This document shows, in pieces, positions 1 through 16,209 of a DNA stretch of 64,000 nt (positions are counted from its first letter, which is position 1; each line of letters opens with the position of its first letter). This DNA is from Flaccisagitta enflata. Its lineage: Eukaryota; Chaetognatha; Sagittoidea; Aphragmophora. A model generated the notes under the pieces. It was not told where the DNA came from. It did no database searches and worked only from the letters and a program-made list of their open reading frames with translations. Location of the stretch: the NCBI GenBank assembly GCA_965153355.1, contig OZ231127.1, positions 42,222,001 through 42,286,000 on the forward strand, in the 5' to 3' direction. Made by a program: the position numbers and the translations under genes.

Positions 1-236
1 GCCGTTTTCGAAAAAAAAAAAAAAATACTGCCGTTGCTAAGTGACATGGTTTAAGAAGCAGATTTGGCCAAAAAAAGATGATAAACAAACACTACATTGA
101 AAATCAAATTTTATTCAACACCCAGCAGCATGGGGCCATGGGGTAGATCCGTTTGGGCTACAGAATGAAAGGAAAGCTGAGAGGCAGGAGTTGTGGACAG
201 TGATCTATTAGTAGTCTCTTCCTTCAAGATCATCTC

Positions 237-492
<256 letters not shown>

Positions 493-604
493 GGAAAGCG
501 ACATGAGAAAAAACCGTAACCAAAATTTTTGTCTTTTATGGCATCTCAGTTGCCCTCTGATCAAGAAACTCTTGAATTGAATTGAGATGATTCGAAGTAC
601 GGAT

Positions 605-642
<38 letters not shown>

Positions 643-676
643 CATTGAGACAGAGACAGAGAGACAGAGAGAGAGA

Positions 677-1250
677 GTTATGAAAAAATCCCCAATGGTA
701 GTGACTTGTTTGAGTAGGTACAATTTATAGTGGAGAATTGATGTAAACCCTTAAAAAAAAATTTCCCTTGAAAATTTTTGCAAAAATCGCTAAAAAGTAT
801 CAATTTTTGCATATATTTACAAATAGATCTCAAGGATATATTAGTTTCAAAATTCTGACTCAAGATTCACATTCCTGGTGAAATTTCCAATCATTTGATA
901 GGTCACACTATATACTTTCATGAAAAAATAAGATTTTCATATTTTAAGCCACCGTTGCTTTCTTTGTAACGGCGGCATAGAAAATGAAAATCTTATTTTT
1001 TCATGAAAGTATATAGTGTGACCTATCAAATGATTGGAAATTTCACCAGGAATGTGAATCTTGAGTCAGAATTTTGAAACTGATGTATCCTTGAGATCTA
1101 TATATAAATATATATGAAAATTGATACTTTTTAACAATTTTTGCAAAAATTTTCAAGGGAAATTTTTTTTTAAGGGTTTACATCAATTCTGCACTATAAA
1201 TTGTACCTACTAATGCCAGTCACTACCATTGAGGATTTTTTTAAACTCAT
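677..1250. mobile_element. Foldback element, ~270-bp inverted arms
   Basis: The left arm (about 677-945) and right arm (985-1,250) are near-perfect reverse complements, e.g. ATAGGTCACACTATATACTT against AAGTATATAGTGTGACCTAT. The centre holds an ACCGTTG/AACGG hairpin. Shares the centre and the ACCTATCAAATGA block with the element at 50.4 kb. Confidence 0.8.
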
Positions 1251-1885
1251 ACCCAGTTAAGGCCCACTGTGGAGAGACATATTGCATACACTTTTTTTTT
1301 AAAAGAACCTAGTTTTTAAGAACATCAAGGTTTCGAATGGCTGCAAAATTAAGAACATCATAAGAACATACAAAGGCTTTAAATCTTGAGATTTTTTTTT
1401 TGCTAAATGTAATATTTGAAAAATATTATTAAAACACTTAAATTTCAGATAATATCATATAATTTTTGATATAAATACCATGAAAATATTTTAGACTTTA
1501 ATGTTTAGCATTTGTTTTAACACCAATTAACAGAAATATATTTGATATAAGTAGATAATAGTATTTTATAAGGTTTCCCATAGTTTATATAGTATTTTAA
1601 ATTAAGAACGCTCTAAAAACGTTGAAAGCTTCAATTGGCCTCAAAAATAAGAAAAAAAATGATGTTCTTATAAAGAAAAGTGTACATTACAAACAAAATG
1701 GGCTTTCCCTAGATGTGCGTAAAATCCGATGTAGAGAAAACAAGTGGCGTTCGCCATAATGTGTTCCACGATAACTTGATTGAGCATGAATAATAATACA
1801 ATAATTCTAAGGAGTCATCCAATACTAATGTTCATAGAAATCTGTGTTATACATATTGACCGCCTGTAGGCGGCCCAACTGCCTG
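1251..1885. other. AT-rich stretch, nothing recognised
   Basis: Many stops in all frames; no arms or arrays seen. Confidence 0.6.
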
Positions 1886-2065
1886 TCTTCATGACTGCGG
1901 GGCTTATAACTGTGAGGCTTATAACCGCAGGGCTTGAAACCGCGAGGCTTACAACCGCGGGGCGTATAACCACGGGGTTTATGACCACAGGATTCCTAAC
2001 CATGGGGCTTATAACTGCAGGGCTCATGACCGCAGGGCTTATAACCCCGGGGCTCATAAACTGGG
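1886..2065. repeat. ~16-bp GC-rich array adjoining the minisatellite
   Basis: Units like GGGGCTTATAACCGCG repeat about ten times with drift, then abut the 30-bp array. Confidence 0.75.
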
Positions 2066-4066
2066 GTGTGTGACACACATTTACAGAAAACTGGGCTGTG
2101 TGGCACACATTTGGAGAAAACTGGGCTTTGTGACACACATTTGGAGAAAACTTGGCTGTGTGACACTCAAAGGGTGAAAACTGGGTTGAGTGACACACAA
2201 TGGAGAAAACTGAGCAGTGTGACACACATTTGGAGAAAAATAGGCGGTGACACACATTCAGAGAAAACTTGGCTGTGTGACACACATTCTGAGAAAACTG
2301 GGTTTTGTGACACACAATGGAGAAAACTAGGCTGCGTTACACACATTCAGAGAAAACAAGGCTGTATGACACACATTTAGAGAAAATTAGGCTGTGTGAG
2401 ACACATTTGGAGAAAACTGGGCTGTGTGACACACATTTGCAAAAAACTGCGTTGTGTGACACACAATAGAGAAAACTGGGCTGTGTGACACACATTTGGA
2501 GAAAACTGGGCTGTGTGACACACATTTGTAAAAAACTGGGTTGCGTGACACACAATGGAGAAAACTAGGTTGCGTGACACACATTTGGAGAAATTTGGAC
2601 TGTGTGACACACATGCAGAGAAAACTGGGTTGTGTGACAAACAAAGGAGAAAACTGGGCTGTGTGACACACATTTGGAGAGAACTGGACTTTGTGACACG
2701 CATTTGGAGAAAACTGGACTGTGTGACACATATTGGAAGAAAACTGGGTTGTGTGACACAAAATGGAGAAAACTGGGCTGTGTGACACACATTTGGAGAA
2801 ACCTGGACTGTGTGACACACATTCGGAGAAAACTGGGTTGTGTGACACACAATGGAGAAAGCTAGGCTGTATGACACACATTTGGAGAAAACTGGACTGT
2901 GTGACACACATTCGGAGAAAACTGGGTTATGTGACACACAATAGAGAAAACTGGGCTGTGTGATACACATTTGGAGTAAACTGGACTGTGTGACCACATT
3001 TGGAGAAAACTGGGTTGTGTGACACACATTCGGAGAAAACTGGGTTGTGTGACACACAATGGAGATAACTGGGCTGTGTGACACACATTTGGAGAAAACT
3101 AGACTGTGTGACACACATTTGGAGAAAACTGGACTGCGTGACACACATTCGAAGAAAACTGGGTCGTGTGACACACAATGGAGAAAACTGGGCTGTGTGA
3201 CACACATTTGGAAAAACCTGGACTGTGTGACACACATTTGGAGAAAATTGGGTTGTGTGACACACAATGAAGAAAACTAGGCTGTGTGACACACATTTGG
3301 AGAAAACTGGACTGTGTGACACACATTTGGAGAAAACTGGACTGTGTGACACACATTCGGAGAAAACTGGGTTATGTGACACACAATGGAGAAAACTGGA
3401 CTGTGTGACACACATTTGGAGAAAACTGGACTGTGTGACACACATTTGGAGAAAACTGGACTGTGTGACACACATTCGGAGAAAACTGGGTTATGTGACA
3501 CACATTTGGAGAAAACTGGACTGTGTGACACACATTCGGAGAAAACTGGGTTGTGTGACACACAATGGAGAAAACTGGGCTGTGTGACACACATTTGGAG
3601 AAAACTGGGCTGTGTGACACACATTTGGAGAAAACTGGACTGTGTGACACACATTTGGAGGAAACTGGGTTGTGTGACACACAATGGAGAAAACTGGGCT
3701 GTGTGACACACATTTGGAAAAACTGGACTGTGTGACACACATTCGGAGAAAACTGGGTTGTGTGACACACAATGGAGAAAACTGGGCTATGTGACACACA
3801 TTCGGAGAAAACTGGACTGTGTGACACACATTCGGAGAAAACTGGACTTTGTGACATACATTTGGAGGAAACTGGGTTGTGTGACACACAGTGGAGAAAA
3901 CTGGGCTGCGTGACACACATTTGGAGAAAACTGGGCTGTGTGACACACATTCGGAGAAAACTGGGTTATATGACACACTATGGAGAAAACTAGGCTGTGT
4001 GACACACATTCGGAGAATACTGGGCTATGTGACACACATTCGGAGAAAACTGGGTTGTGTGACACA
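2066..4066. repeat. 30-bp minisatellite, ~2 kb
   Basis: Unit TGTGTGACACACATTTGGAG-AAAACTGGGC, about 67 copies, with a shorter variant (ACACAATGGAG) every few units. Each unit holds TGTGTG/CACACA, a 6-bp inverted repeat. Long stop-free frames here are an artefact of the 30-bp (10-codon) period. Confidence 0.9.
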
Positions 4067-4113
4067 CGGACGGACGGACGAACGGACGGACGAACGGACG
4101 GACGGACGGACGG

Positions 4114-4316
4114 ACGGATACACGGCTACCCCAGTCGCGTGCGGGTGGGCAGGGGCTGTATTTGAGGTCACTCAATTATTTGGAAAGGTGTAGTGAGGTC
4201 AAAGACCGCAAAAACCCAAAAAAAGTAAAGTGTGACGGATGGACCAACGGACGGACGGACGGACAGACGGACCGAAAAGCGGGTTGTAGAGTCGCGCAGC
4301 ACGCGACTAAAAAGTT
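4114..4316 (+). mobile_element. Family H1 element (TCGCG type)
   Basis: Starts CGGATACACGGCTACC, then AGTCGCGTGCGGGTGGGCAG, then (GACG)n, and ends with hairpin AGTCGCG-cagca-CGCGACT followed by AAAAA. It directly follows the 30-bp minisatellite. Confidence 0.75.
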
Positions 4317-4706
4317 AACAAAAAGAATTTGAAAGAAAAGGTGAGGCTTAACAGAGGCATTTACATTCGCCAACATGGCTATTTATCTCGCGACTTACCA
4401 TCAACACCACCTTCGTCTCCATCTCTATCGTCGATCGTCTTGGTTGCATCATCTTCATCCCCTTCGTCGTTGTTAAGTTTGTCTCTCTCTCCAAGCTCGT
4501 GGTGGCTCGAGGCCATTGAGATTTGAGGCCGGGTCCTTTCCTCCCCAACGATAACACGAGACTCATCATCGATGCCATCATCATCATGATTGCAAAAACA
4601 TTTTAGATCATGACACCTGAAGCATGCAATCTCAAAACTAAACAAAAACATCCATTGTTGACTTCCGAGGTTTTTCTCATCAAAAACTTTTGCGCTCCTT
4701 GCTGAC

Positions 4707-4832
4707 CGTTCGTTCGTTCGTTCGTTCGTTCGTTCGTTTGTTCGTTTGTTCGTTTGTTCGTTCGTTCGTTCGTTCGTTCGTTCGTTCGTTCGTTCGTTCG
4801 TTCGTTCGTTCGTTCGTTCGTTCGTTCGTTCG
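4707..4832. repeat. (TTCG)n microsatellite
   Basis: About 30 tetranucleotide units with a few TTTG variants. Confidence 0.95.
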
Positions 4833-5689
4833 TTGTCTGTCCGGAAATCGATTCCTTCGTTCATACTCAATGGATTTTAAAAGGGCAACAATAGATGATA
4901 AGCATAGAACACGACCACTTATTCTTATAAGTTATTACTATAGATTCATGGAATATAACACCGCGACCTCTTAATTTTTGAATAGATGAAGTAGAGATTA
5001 TGCCATTTGTTAAATCACGCAGTCGATTATTCGATAACTAGGGGGATAGCAGCACTGGTGGAGAAACGAGAGGCGCCGCTTCTCGGAAATATTCGGAAAC
5101 AGAGAAATTTTAACCTCAAATGGGGTGGGGGTGGGTGGGTGGTGGGGGGGGGGGGAGAATGGTGATGCCAATTATTTTACCAGCGTCCAACGATTATGCC
5201 CATACCAACATCCCTTGGTAGTGCCCTTACCAAGGACTTTAATAACGTCCATGCCAACGACTTTACCAACGTCCATTGGCGACGCGATGCCCATACCAAC
5301 ATCCAACAGCGAAACTGCGGAAATGAATGATAATTGCTTCCAGCTTAGAGAAATTCAGTCGTGAAAGTTTAAAAAATGAAAACCGCCATTTTATGGTTCG
5401 TTGAAATAGGTTGCTCGCAATGAAGAGAGAGAGAGAGAGAAGAGAGAGAGGAAATAGACGAGGAACAGGTAAGAGATAATTAGAAGACATAGAGGGAAAG
5501 AAGAGAACCAAAGATACGGACAGATAGAAACAGACAGACAGAAACAGGCAGAGACTCGGTTGTGGAAAGCGGCAGGAATAGATTGAAGATTAATGAGTCT
5601 CTAATAGCTTCACTAACTTCATCATCAATGGTTGAGTTCTCCCGCTTCCGCCTTCCAACGCTTTCACGACGGGAAACCGGCAGGAAAAG

Positions 5690-6335
5690 CGACGACTGCC
5701 GCCGACTGCCGCTTATTGCCTCACATTGCCGCCGACTACCGCCAACTGCTTCACATTGCCGCCGACTACCGCCAACTCCCTCACATTGCCGCTGACTACC
5801 GCCAACTGTGGTGCCTTCCCAAACCGCTCATCGCCTCACATTGCCGCCAACTGCCGCCAACTGCAGTGCAGTTAAATGCCACTTTTTGCCTTACATTGTC
5901 GTCAACTTCTGCCGACTGCGGCGCTGTTGAATGCCGTTTTTTGCCTCACATTGCAGCAAACTGCCGCCGACTGCTGTTGAATGCCACTTATTGCCCCACA
6001 ATGTCGCCAACTACTGCCACTTGTGGTGACGTCCACTGCCGCTCATTGCCTCACATTGCCACCAACTACAACTGACTTCTGGTTATCGCCTCATATTGCC
6101 GCCAACTTCCACCAACTGTGGTGCCATTATCTGCCACTATTCGCCTCACACTACCGCTGACAACCGCCAATTGCGGTGACGTCAACTACCGCTTATTGCC
6201 TCACATTGCCGCTGACTGCCGCCAGCTGCGATGCCGTTGAATGCCGCTTATTGCCTCACATTGCCGCTGACTACCGCCAACTGTAGCGCCGTCGAATACC
6301 GCTTATTGCTTATCGCCTCACATTGCCACTGAGTC
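5690..6335. repeat. Degenerate GCC-rich minisatellite
   Basis: Blocks of TTGCCTCACATTGCCGCYGA and CTACCGCCAACTG recur at about 30-66 bp intervals. No stable ORF, so unlikely to be coding. Confidence 0.75.
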
Positions 6336-7034
6336 TGTCTTCCGCTCATTCTCCGTATTACTGCAGCCTACGGCTAAAAACGGCGCCGGCCTAAAGCCGA
6401 GAATGGGCCTGGGCATAGTATGGAGAGAGAAGTTGAATGAGAATGAGCTACAGTCGACTTTTCATGTTCACTTGACGTAAATAGACGCCGCGCGACTCGC
6501 GGTAACTCGCGTTAATTCGGGGTGTAGCCAAGTATACCCAAATATATGTGCAGTGCCAGTGAAGAGAATGTCGTTAGAAGTGCAAACTTCGCACTAACCG
6601 CGTACATTTCTGGGCAGCCATAACGAAGCTCGAGTATGGGACAACGTGATATCTTTTACACACTTTCATTTTCGTTTTAGTCGCTCGTTAATCGACTCTA
6701 TAAGAGGTTGAGTCAGCGGTGAATCTGCTGGTCCGAAAATAAGTAAAGCATAGTTTTGGATCACCCGAATTCATCTATGATTTCTGAGCACACATTCTTT
6801 TGTGACGGGTTGGAAAAAACATGACGTACTAAAACATACGGCACGTCCCCGCTTCTTTAATTGTACCATAAGCTTTAGAAGATCTATGTATATTCATCGT
6901 GCGCAAAAACTGGCCCCCCAATATACAACAGGACCATTTATTTCATTTCACTTCAATCTTTCACAATCGTGCAAAGCTTATGGTACACAGAATCATGGGC
7001 AATTCTTTTGTACCATGACTGCATAGTATAAAAT

Positions 7035-7723
<689 letters not shown>

Positions 7724-7827
7724 GCTTGGACAACTTTCGCCAGTTACCTCTAAACGACTTAATCTTTCTACTATCTTACCGTTTCTATCTCGCTCAGACT
7801 ATCTTCAGTTGAATGAAATGAGTTCGA

Positions 7828-8566
7828 GTTGAGATACAGTACGATGGGAGCAAAGACGACCTAGACTGGGGGATAGATTTATTTTAAAAGGTTGCTCTAT
7901 GGCTTAAACATGAAAGTTTTTTCATATTTAGTCGCATGCTACGTGACTCTACACCCCGCTTTGTCGGTCCGTCGGTCTGTTGGTCCGTTGGTCCGTTGGT
8001 CCGTCGGTCCGTCGGTCCGTCACACTTTACTTTTTTGGCGTTTAAGGGGTTTTTGGCAAAATGCCCAAATGCTCCACTGACCACAAATATGGCCCCTGCC
8101 CACCCGCTAGCAACTGGGGTAGCCTTGTATCCAGCCTTGTTTAACTTTTCACCTCACTTCATCAGGACTTCAATTTTCAACATTTTAGCCCATTAGATTG
8201 GGCTAAAAATTGTATTTAATTTCGAAATAAAATCAATTCAATCGGACTATTCTTATACGTTTTATAATTATTTTTTCAAAATATACATAAAAGCTGTAAA
8301 AATGGTCCGATTGAGCAGATTCTTTTTTTAAATTGTATAAAATTTTCTGCACGATCTGATGAGCTAGGTTAGAACATTGAAAAATGAAGTCCTGATAAAT
8401 TCAAGTCATAAGTTAAAAAATGAAAGAAGCTAATATATTTAAGCAATAAAGCAACATGTTATTAGCATAGATCTTAATTTTTCTATATATAAAATAAGAA
8501 TAAGATACCTAAAATTTATCCTCCAGTCTAGGTCGTCTTTGCTCCCAACGTACTGTACTCAGCCCG
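7828..8566. mobile_element. Long-TIR element with nested insertions
   Basis: Outer arms GGGAGCAAAGACGACCTAGA at 7,846 and complement at 8,528-8,550, matching over about 45 bp. Inside are an H1 hairpin element (7,925-8,135) and a second inverted repeat (8,138-8,418; arms with ATCAGGACTTCA). Confidence 0.7.
7925..8135 (-). mobile_element. Family H1 element (TCGCG type), reversed
   Basis: Begins with hairpin AGTCGCatgctacGTGACT, then (GTCC)n and CACTTTACTTTTTTGG, and ends in CCCCTGCCCACCCGC...CAGCCTTGTT. Confidence 0.75.
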
Positions 8567-8594
8567 TCCCAGACATCCTACCCTGCCATCAATT

Positions 8595-8950
8595 ACAACT
8601 GTAACGAAAGAAACCTTTATTGTGTGTAAAATATTCAAATTAAAGAATTTTGTTTTGTATCCCCTAGAAGCACATGATCTACCATTTTTCATACAAAATT
8701 TTATAGCTCTGGCTAAAAATGTTTGGCCACAACACCTATTTGAATGGAAAAGTTGCAACTTTGAGGAAATTTTGATTCAGAAAATATTTGAATGTTAGCT
8801 CAATTTTATTCCAATTGGAAAATCACCAAATATTGATATATCAACATGTATTCTTGACAAATCTAGTCATCCGCTTGAGCCAGTGCTTTGAAAACAGAAT
8901 TCCTCATAATGCATACTTTAAGCATAATAAAGGTTTCTTTACAGTTGTAT
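8595..8950. mobile_element. Small foldback/MITE
   Basis: CAACTGTAACGAAAGAAACC near 8,597 is mirrored by GGTTTCTTTACAGTTG near 8,931, with further AT-rich pairing inside. About 355 bp, no ORF. Confidence 0.65.
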
Positions 8951-9227
8951 ATGATGACATGGTATCATAACAATTCCTCTTTTCCTCCAAAGCACTGAGT
9001 TGTTGTCATGACAATTGGAACGATATCCATCACCACAGATGCCTAAACATGGATAAACACTAAACCGAAATCCATTTTTGGAGCCCGGTGAAACCTCACC
9101 ATCAACTGCGCGACTCACTCACTATTAAACTACCGGTCGTAATGAAACTAGTCCAGATGCATTTACATTTCAGTCACGAAGATGAGCTCATTCAAAATAT
9201 GGCAATGATTGCCATGCGGTGACAAAA

Positions 9228-9634
<407 letters not shown>

Positions 9635-9861
9635 ACACACACGCTTTTGTCGTTTGCCCACTCCCTCATCGCAAACAAATGCGCAGTGAGTGTTGATCCT
9701 TGGAGGGGAACGGAAGATGATTATGATAAAATGGCGCCGACTCGAGAATATTGGAATGTTTATGAGAGTCATAAAGCGAGGAAAGGAAAGGGGATAGATG
9801 GAGCCAACGATTCATGAGCGAGAAAATGATGAAGTGGCCGTGAAGGAGGCGTTGGAGAGAG

Positions 9862-9923
<62 letters not shown>

Positions 9924-9929
<6 letters not shown>

Positions 9930-12671
9930 TGGCATGAAGTTAAAAAGATAAAACATGTAACAACGTTAAGCGTAAGGGACTGGAAAGAATTGGGTTTAGT
10001 AAATGGGGGGGCCTATTGGATGACGGAGGTGAAGATGATGTTGACTGGAAAGAAAAGAACTTCTTGTCGGTCAGGCTTGAATATCACGTGTAGTATGTGA
10101 GCAATTGGCGTAAATATTGGAACTGATTACATCATCGATGCAATTGCCACATGGAAAAAAGCAACCATGCCCCCCCCCCCCCCCAAAAAAAGATTGCACA
10201 ACTTTTTGACGACTCTTGGTTCGTTCATAGGATGTGAAACCATAAAAAAATCAGTGAGCATTTTAAAGAGCTTCAAAAAATCTATCAATTGAGTAGTGTC
10301 AGAACGTTATAGCTCAAAAACTTCAGAAATAACAATGATATGAAGTAAATATGTCAATTTTGTTTACTGCCAGAAAAAACGTTTTCACATAACCCTTTGA
10401 ACTGTACCTTCCACTTTCATTCAATCATCACTTCTAAACAGATAAAGTTACAAATTTCTGCTTGGCGCCAATTAGGAGAAAATTTTCTTTAGAATTTGTG
10501 AATTTTTTTCTCATGGTCACTGATTTTCTATGAAAGTTGGACAACGTAACTACTCAAACCTAAACTAGCCTAAGGATGGGAGCCTTTGGAGCTCTCAATG
10601 GTGTTTAATCCGGACCCATCACAACTATCCTTAATAATTTCAATATCATATCTTAGACCATACCTCAGAACTTTCTAACGGAAACTCCCATCAGTAAGAA
10701 AATTCCATGATTTTCCGCTATTTGTTTAATGTGCTGGTGACAAGAAAGAGTACCAGATGAGTGTGCTGAATCGTGAGCCTCGATCCCTCACGTCTATCTG
10801 ATCTTCCCATTGTAAAAAGCTCATGACACCCACAACTTCCAATCAGTAATCTTCCCACCACATAGAAAATTCCATCAAATTACGCCATGTCTACCCCAAA
10901 CTCTGAAATAAGTAGCAGTTATACTGAGATTAAGGACCAATATTTACCAAAGGATAATTTCATTACCAAAGGTAACATTGTCAGAAAAACATACAAAGGC
11001 AACGCGCAGAGACCGCAAAGTCAGTTTTCCCATTATCAACTACGCATCTGTAAAGAAGAATTTGTTCAGCAGCCGGTTCATCCGTCGGTCAGTCCATGAG
11101 TAAGTTCATCAATTTGTCAGACTGTAAGCCGCCCGTTGAGAACAGTCATATGACAAAAAAGCCTATTTATACTCTAATATGCCATTCATGTTTGTGTGAT
11201 TATGCAACGTTGCTTTAGTGCGACGTTAAGATATGGACACATCGTTGAACTCCTGGAATATTTGTTCACAGAGGCAAATGATCAGCGGCGTATTGAAGCT
11301 TAGTTTTTTGAGGCTGTCATTTTCAAGCTGTATCCCAACAATTTTCATGTCCCAACAAGACATCGATAAATTTTTAGTCATCATTCTAGACTGATTTACC
11401 TCATTAAATTCTTTTATTATTTTCCAACATTTCTCTAATGTTTTTTAATATTTTTCAGAGAACAGTATAGGTGGGAGGCTATGAGAATCTTTTGACCCAC
11501 TTGTCGTAGACCATAGCCAAACACCTTCTAGGTTTTACTATAGTTTTAATTATTATTCCTAATATATTTTTAAAAAAAAGATTTTTTCCTATAATAAAGA
11601 ATTTTGAAAATAATTGGGAAAACTCATGATATTCCTTTTGATGTCATGGCGTGTTCCTGATGATTTCTATATTCTACAAACCATGCAGTGGAGGACACCT
11701 TCAAGGTGTACCCCACCTGTACTTGGGTCTTGGTGAATATATACATGTGTATTTTAAATATATATGTATATATGGGGCGAAACCCTTTTTTTGGGTACAG
11801 GACACCAACTGATGACCAGAAGCTGAATGGTTTGTTATTATATAAAATTATATTAATTATATCAATTTTTATTAATTTTTATGGACATGTACAAAACCTT
11901 TTACCCCTCATGGTGACCTATCATCCCATGATATATCTTCTTTGAAGATGAAGGCTTTTTCCCTTTAATCACTAAGAAGTAATTATAACCTTAACCAATT
12001 TTAGTAAAAATTCACCTTTCTCCCACCCCCCTAATTAGGATAAAGGGGCTCAGCTGGGGATATGGACACCCTGGTTCCTTTTTTTCAGTTAGGTAATTTT
12101 AACCAAAATTGGGCTGAGTTGATGGTCCCGATCAATGCCAGAGGACAGCTCTAACAATACCCTTCCCCTAAAATATTTTTATATATTTTTTTAAAATACA
12201 CTTAAAATTTTGTTTTAAATAGAAGAAATATGACACATTTAGTAAAAAGTATATACCTGAGGAATTTTGATAGCGTTTCAAAAAACCATATATTAGGTAT
12301 GTATGTGTATGTAATGGAAGCTTACACTATATAAATGTCCGTATTTTTTCAGATTTTCTTTAAAGTTAAATGTTTCTTATTTGGATAATTGTATGAGTTT
12401 TATGTAGAATAAATTGTTGCACACATCACATTAAAGGTACTGTGTTACTGATCCATGTGCCTTTGCTCATTTTTTCATGTTTGTCAGAAAGCCACATGAA
12501 ATCATTCTCATGAACTTGTTTTCGTCTAAACTATTCTCGGTGATGATACTTTGCGATTAAAATGTAATAAGATAACTGATGTACAAAATCCAAACTAAAA
12601 TCTATTTACAGAATTAGTTTGTGCTTTAACAGATCCTATCTATATGTGAGAAATCAACAGATTACTTAACA

Positions 12672-12674
<3 letters not shown>
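9924..12674. other. 2.7 kb with no gene or element resolved
   Basis: AT-rich single-copy-looking DNA with a C14/A7 run at 10,169. A few 70-100-codon frames have no codon or family signal. Confidence 0.5.
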
Positions 12675-12756
<82 letters not shown>

Positions 12757-13025
12757 ATTTTTGTGTCCCAATACCATAGCAACCATGACGGCCCTGTCTA
12801 ATATGCCGTTTCTCATGAGTGTAAGAAAGTAGAAACTGCACCAAGAGAGAAAAAAAAGAGTTTGCATTTACAGACAGAGAGATAGAAAAACAAAGAAGAG
12901 AAAGGGAAAGATTATGGTGTGATTGCTGAGGAAGTCGTCATAGAAAAAGACGCTATTTGTTCCGACCTCACGACCCTGGCGGCAGTGAGAGAAAACAGAG
13001 GGAAGATCGCCGGTGTTGAATAACC

Positions 13026-13072
<47 letters not shown>
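12675..13072. repeat. (CT)n at 12,675-12,753 and (GA)n at 13,028-13,072
   Basis: Oppositely oriented dinucleotide tracts with about 275 bp unique sequence between. Confidence 0.9.
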
Positions 13073-13074
<2 letters not shown>

Positions 13075-13126
13075 GTGGGTAATTTTTGGGGAAGCACGAA
13101 AGAGAATTGCCATGATATTAACCAAC

Positions 13127-13240
13127 AAAGCCGGATAGTCGCGTGAGAGTGGGCAGGAGCAGTAATAGCAAAAACGCCGAAAAGCAGCGTGTAACCGACC
13201 GACTGACAGACCGACCGACAGACCGACTGAGCGCTAAAAA
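13127..13240 (+). mobile_element. Family H1 remnant
   Basis: AGCCGGATAGTCGCGTGAGA and GGGCAGGAGCAG, then (GACC)n and CTGAGCGCTAAAAA: a shortened, degenerate copy. Confidence 0.55.
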
Positions 13241-13439
13241 GGATTTCAAAATTTGTTGATCTAAGACGAGGATGAAATCCAGGCTTTTTCCAGTAAGTTT
13301 TATACACATGTGCAATGTTCATAACAAACGCTTCTTATTGCTCATACCTATGAGTCATTCAACGTCGAATGTTACTAGTGTCATAGGCTATGATACTCTT
13401 AATAATTAACGTAGAATGCGGATTGAAAGAATAAGGAAT

Positions 13440-13632
13440 AAGGCCGGATACACAGCCAATAAGTAGTTGCTTGCGAGTGGGCAGGGGCGGTAATGCAGGT
13501 GGGCAAGGGCATTATCTGGGTGGGCGGGGGCAGTATCCAGTAACGTGGCTTGGCAGGGAGCGAAATGCTCAAAAAACAGCCGATTTCGCGCCATCCCAAA
13601 CTTAGGGTTACGCTTGGCAAGCTGCTAAAAAT
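13440..13632 (+). mobile_element. Family H1-related element with repeated GGGCAGGGGC
   Basis: AAGGCCGGATACACAGCC then three GTGGGCRRGGGCRGTA units, ending AAGCTGCTAAAAA. Same layout as the copy at 28.0 kb. Confidence 0.5.
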
Positions 13633-14173
13633 GAACTTCAAAAGAGTAAAATTGTATGCCCCTGGACTACTGCTATACTTTTTCGGGTACACATTAGTGT
13701 TAATGCCGACTAATAAACCTGTTGAAATAACCTTCTACATCTGATCATGTTCTTTTTTGTCTTTTCTAAAGCTCCTCCATTATCACTATACCAAATATCG
13801 GAGTTTTTTTTTGGTTCAGCAACATGCACGAGAGACTTGCAGCTTCATGCACAAGCAGCATGTTGTTGCAAAAAGAGCGCTTCACGCGCGGCTGGTAATC
13901 ACCCACAGCCGACGCAAACCCCAAATTCGCGACCTCTGTCACATTTAGAGCAAAACTCGAGAAGATATCTAAATCACCCTAAAGATTTCACGTCACATCG
14001 CTCCTTTCTCCCCCCCCCCCACCCCTATCACGCCCCGTAAGCATAATTCCGTCATTCACCCAGTAGGCCTGTACTCGGATAATGACTTCGACAAAGCAAG
14101 AGATAGTTTTTTGGGCACAACACAGCAGGTGTATCATTCATCTGTCTTTTTTTGCGATCAAAATAAGTTTGTA

Positions 14174-14801
14174 CCGGGTGATCAAAAAAAAAGTGACCAA
14201 GCTAGAATTTTCTCCAATAGCTTTTTAATTTTTTTTATAAGTTGATATTTTAAAAATGAAGTATAGTGTACAAAATAAATATTTTTTTTGATTTTTACAA
14301 ACAAATAACTATATAAGTATAAAAAAGTAAAATGTTTGCATAGATCAGTAATAACATAAATATCAGCTAATTTGAAAAAACATATACCTTAACTAGGTCA
14401 TGTCTGATATAAACACAATTAATTGTAAGTCTCCAAGCTTTGGTTAAAGAGATTTGAATAGAAAACAAAAGAATGTTTTTAAGAAATATCTTTTATTTTG
14501 TTGTTTGCATGTATTTTTGAAATTTTTCTTTGATTTTTTTCAAGGTTTTGAGTCATTTTTAACTATAAATAGTGAATCTATGAAAAATTTTTAGTTTTTA
14601 TACGAAATTTTTTTCAAAAAATCAAAGCGGTCCAAAATTAAATTGAGTCAATTGTAAATAGATCCAATTATAAAAAAGATATACTGAAATTACAATAATG
14701 AAAAAAATTCTCCTGCACCATATCTTTTTAGCAAAAAAAGAATTTTTTTTATAAAAGATATAAGTAAACAAAAAAAAAACACTTTTTTTTCGACCACCCG
14801 T
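14174..14801. mobile_element. Tc1/mariner-type MITE, 628 bp
   Basis: Flanked by TA on both sides. Ends CCGGGTGATCAAAAAAAAAG and complement of ACGGGTGGTCGAAAAAAAAG. AT-rich interior without an ORF. The GGGTG...AAAAAGTG pattern is typical of mariner-family ends. Confidence 0.75.
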
Positions 14802-15138
14802 TATTTGTGCAATGCTTATGTCCTGAATGCTTGACTAACACCAAACTTTTGAAATTGTGATAAGGTGTCAAAAAATCCGCAAACACAATGCATTATTTGA
14901 CGTCATAAACGGGAGACAGTGGCCGGCTTCCTCCCGAAACTAACCCACCACCACAACCAGCAGTCTAAGCCATCAACACTTTCCTTTTCTCCCCTCTTCT
15001 CTAAGAGGCACTTCATGCTTTTTCTTCGCTCATGAAAAATTCAGTTTTGTGGATCATCTTCAGAATGTGTTTGCCTCCGGAGATGCCGCCAAGCTAAAGG
15101 CCCCAACTCACAAAGGAACTCAGAATCAGCTTCTCACT

Positions 15139-16150
<1,012 letters not shown>

Positions 16151-16209
16151 CTTAGGTTGAAATAAGTCCAAACTGTTTATCCTGACAAATGGTAATCGTA
16201 GACTTTTTA

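Noticed and set aside
2066-4009. Long open frames with a 10-residue CVTQPSFLQM-like period on the minus strand and an equivalent on the plus strand
   Set aside because: They follow from a 30-bp tandem repeat without stop triplets. Several frames are open on both strands, which indicates non-coding satellite.
5632-6075. 147-codon ORF with repeated ADYRQLPHIA
   Set aside because: Lies in the degenerate GCC minisatellite; the frame is not kept through the whole array.
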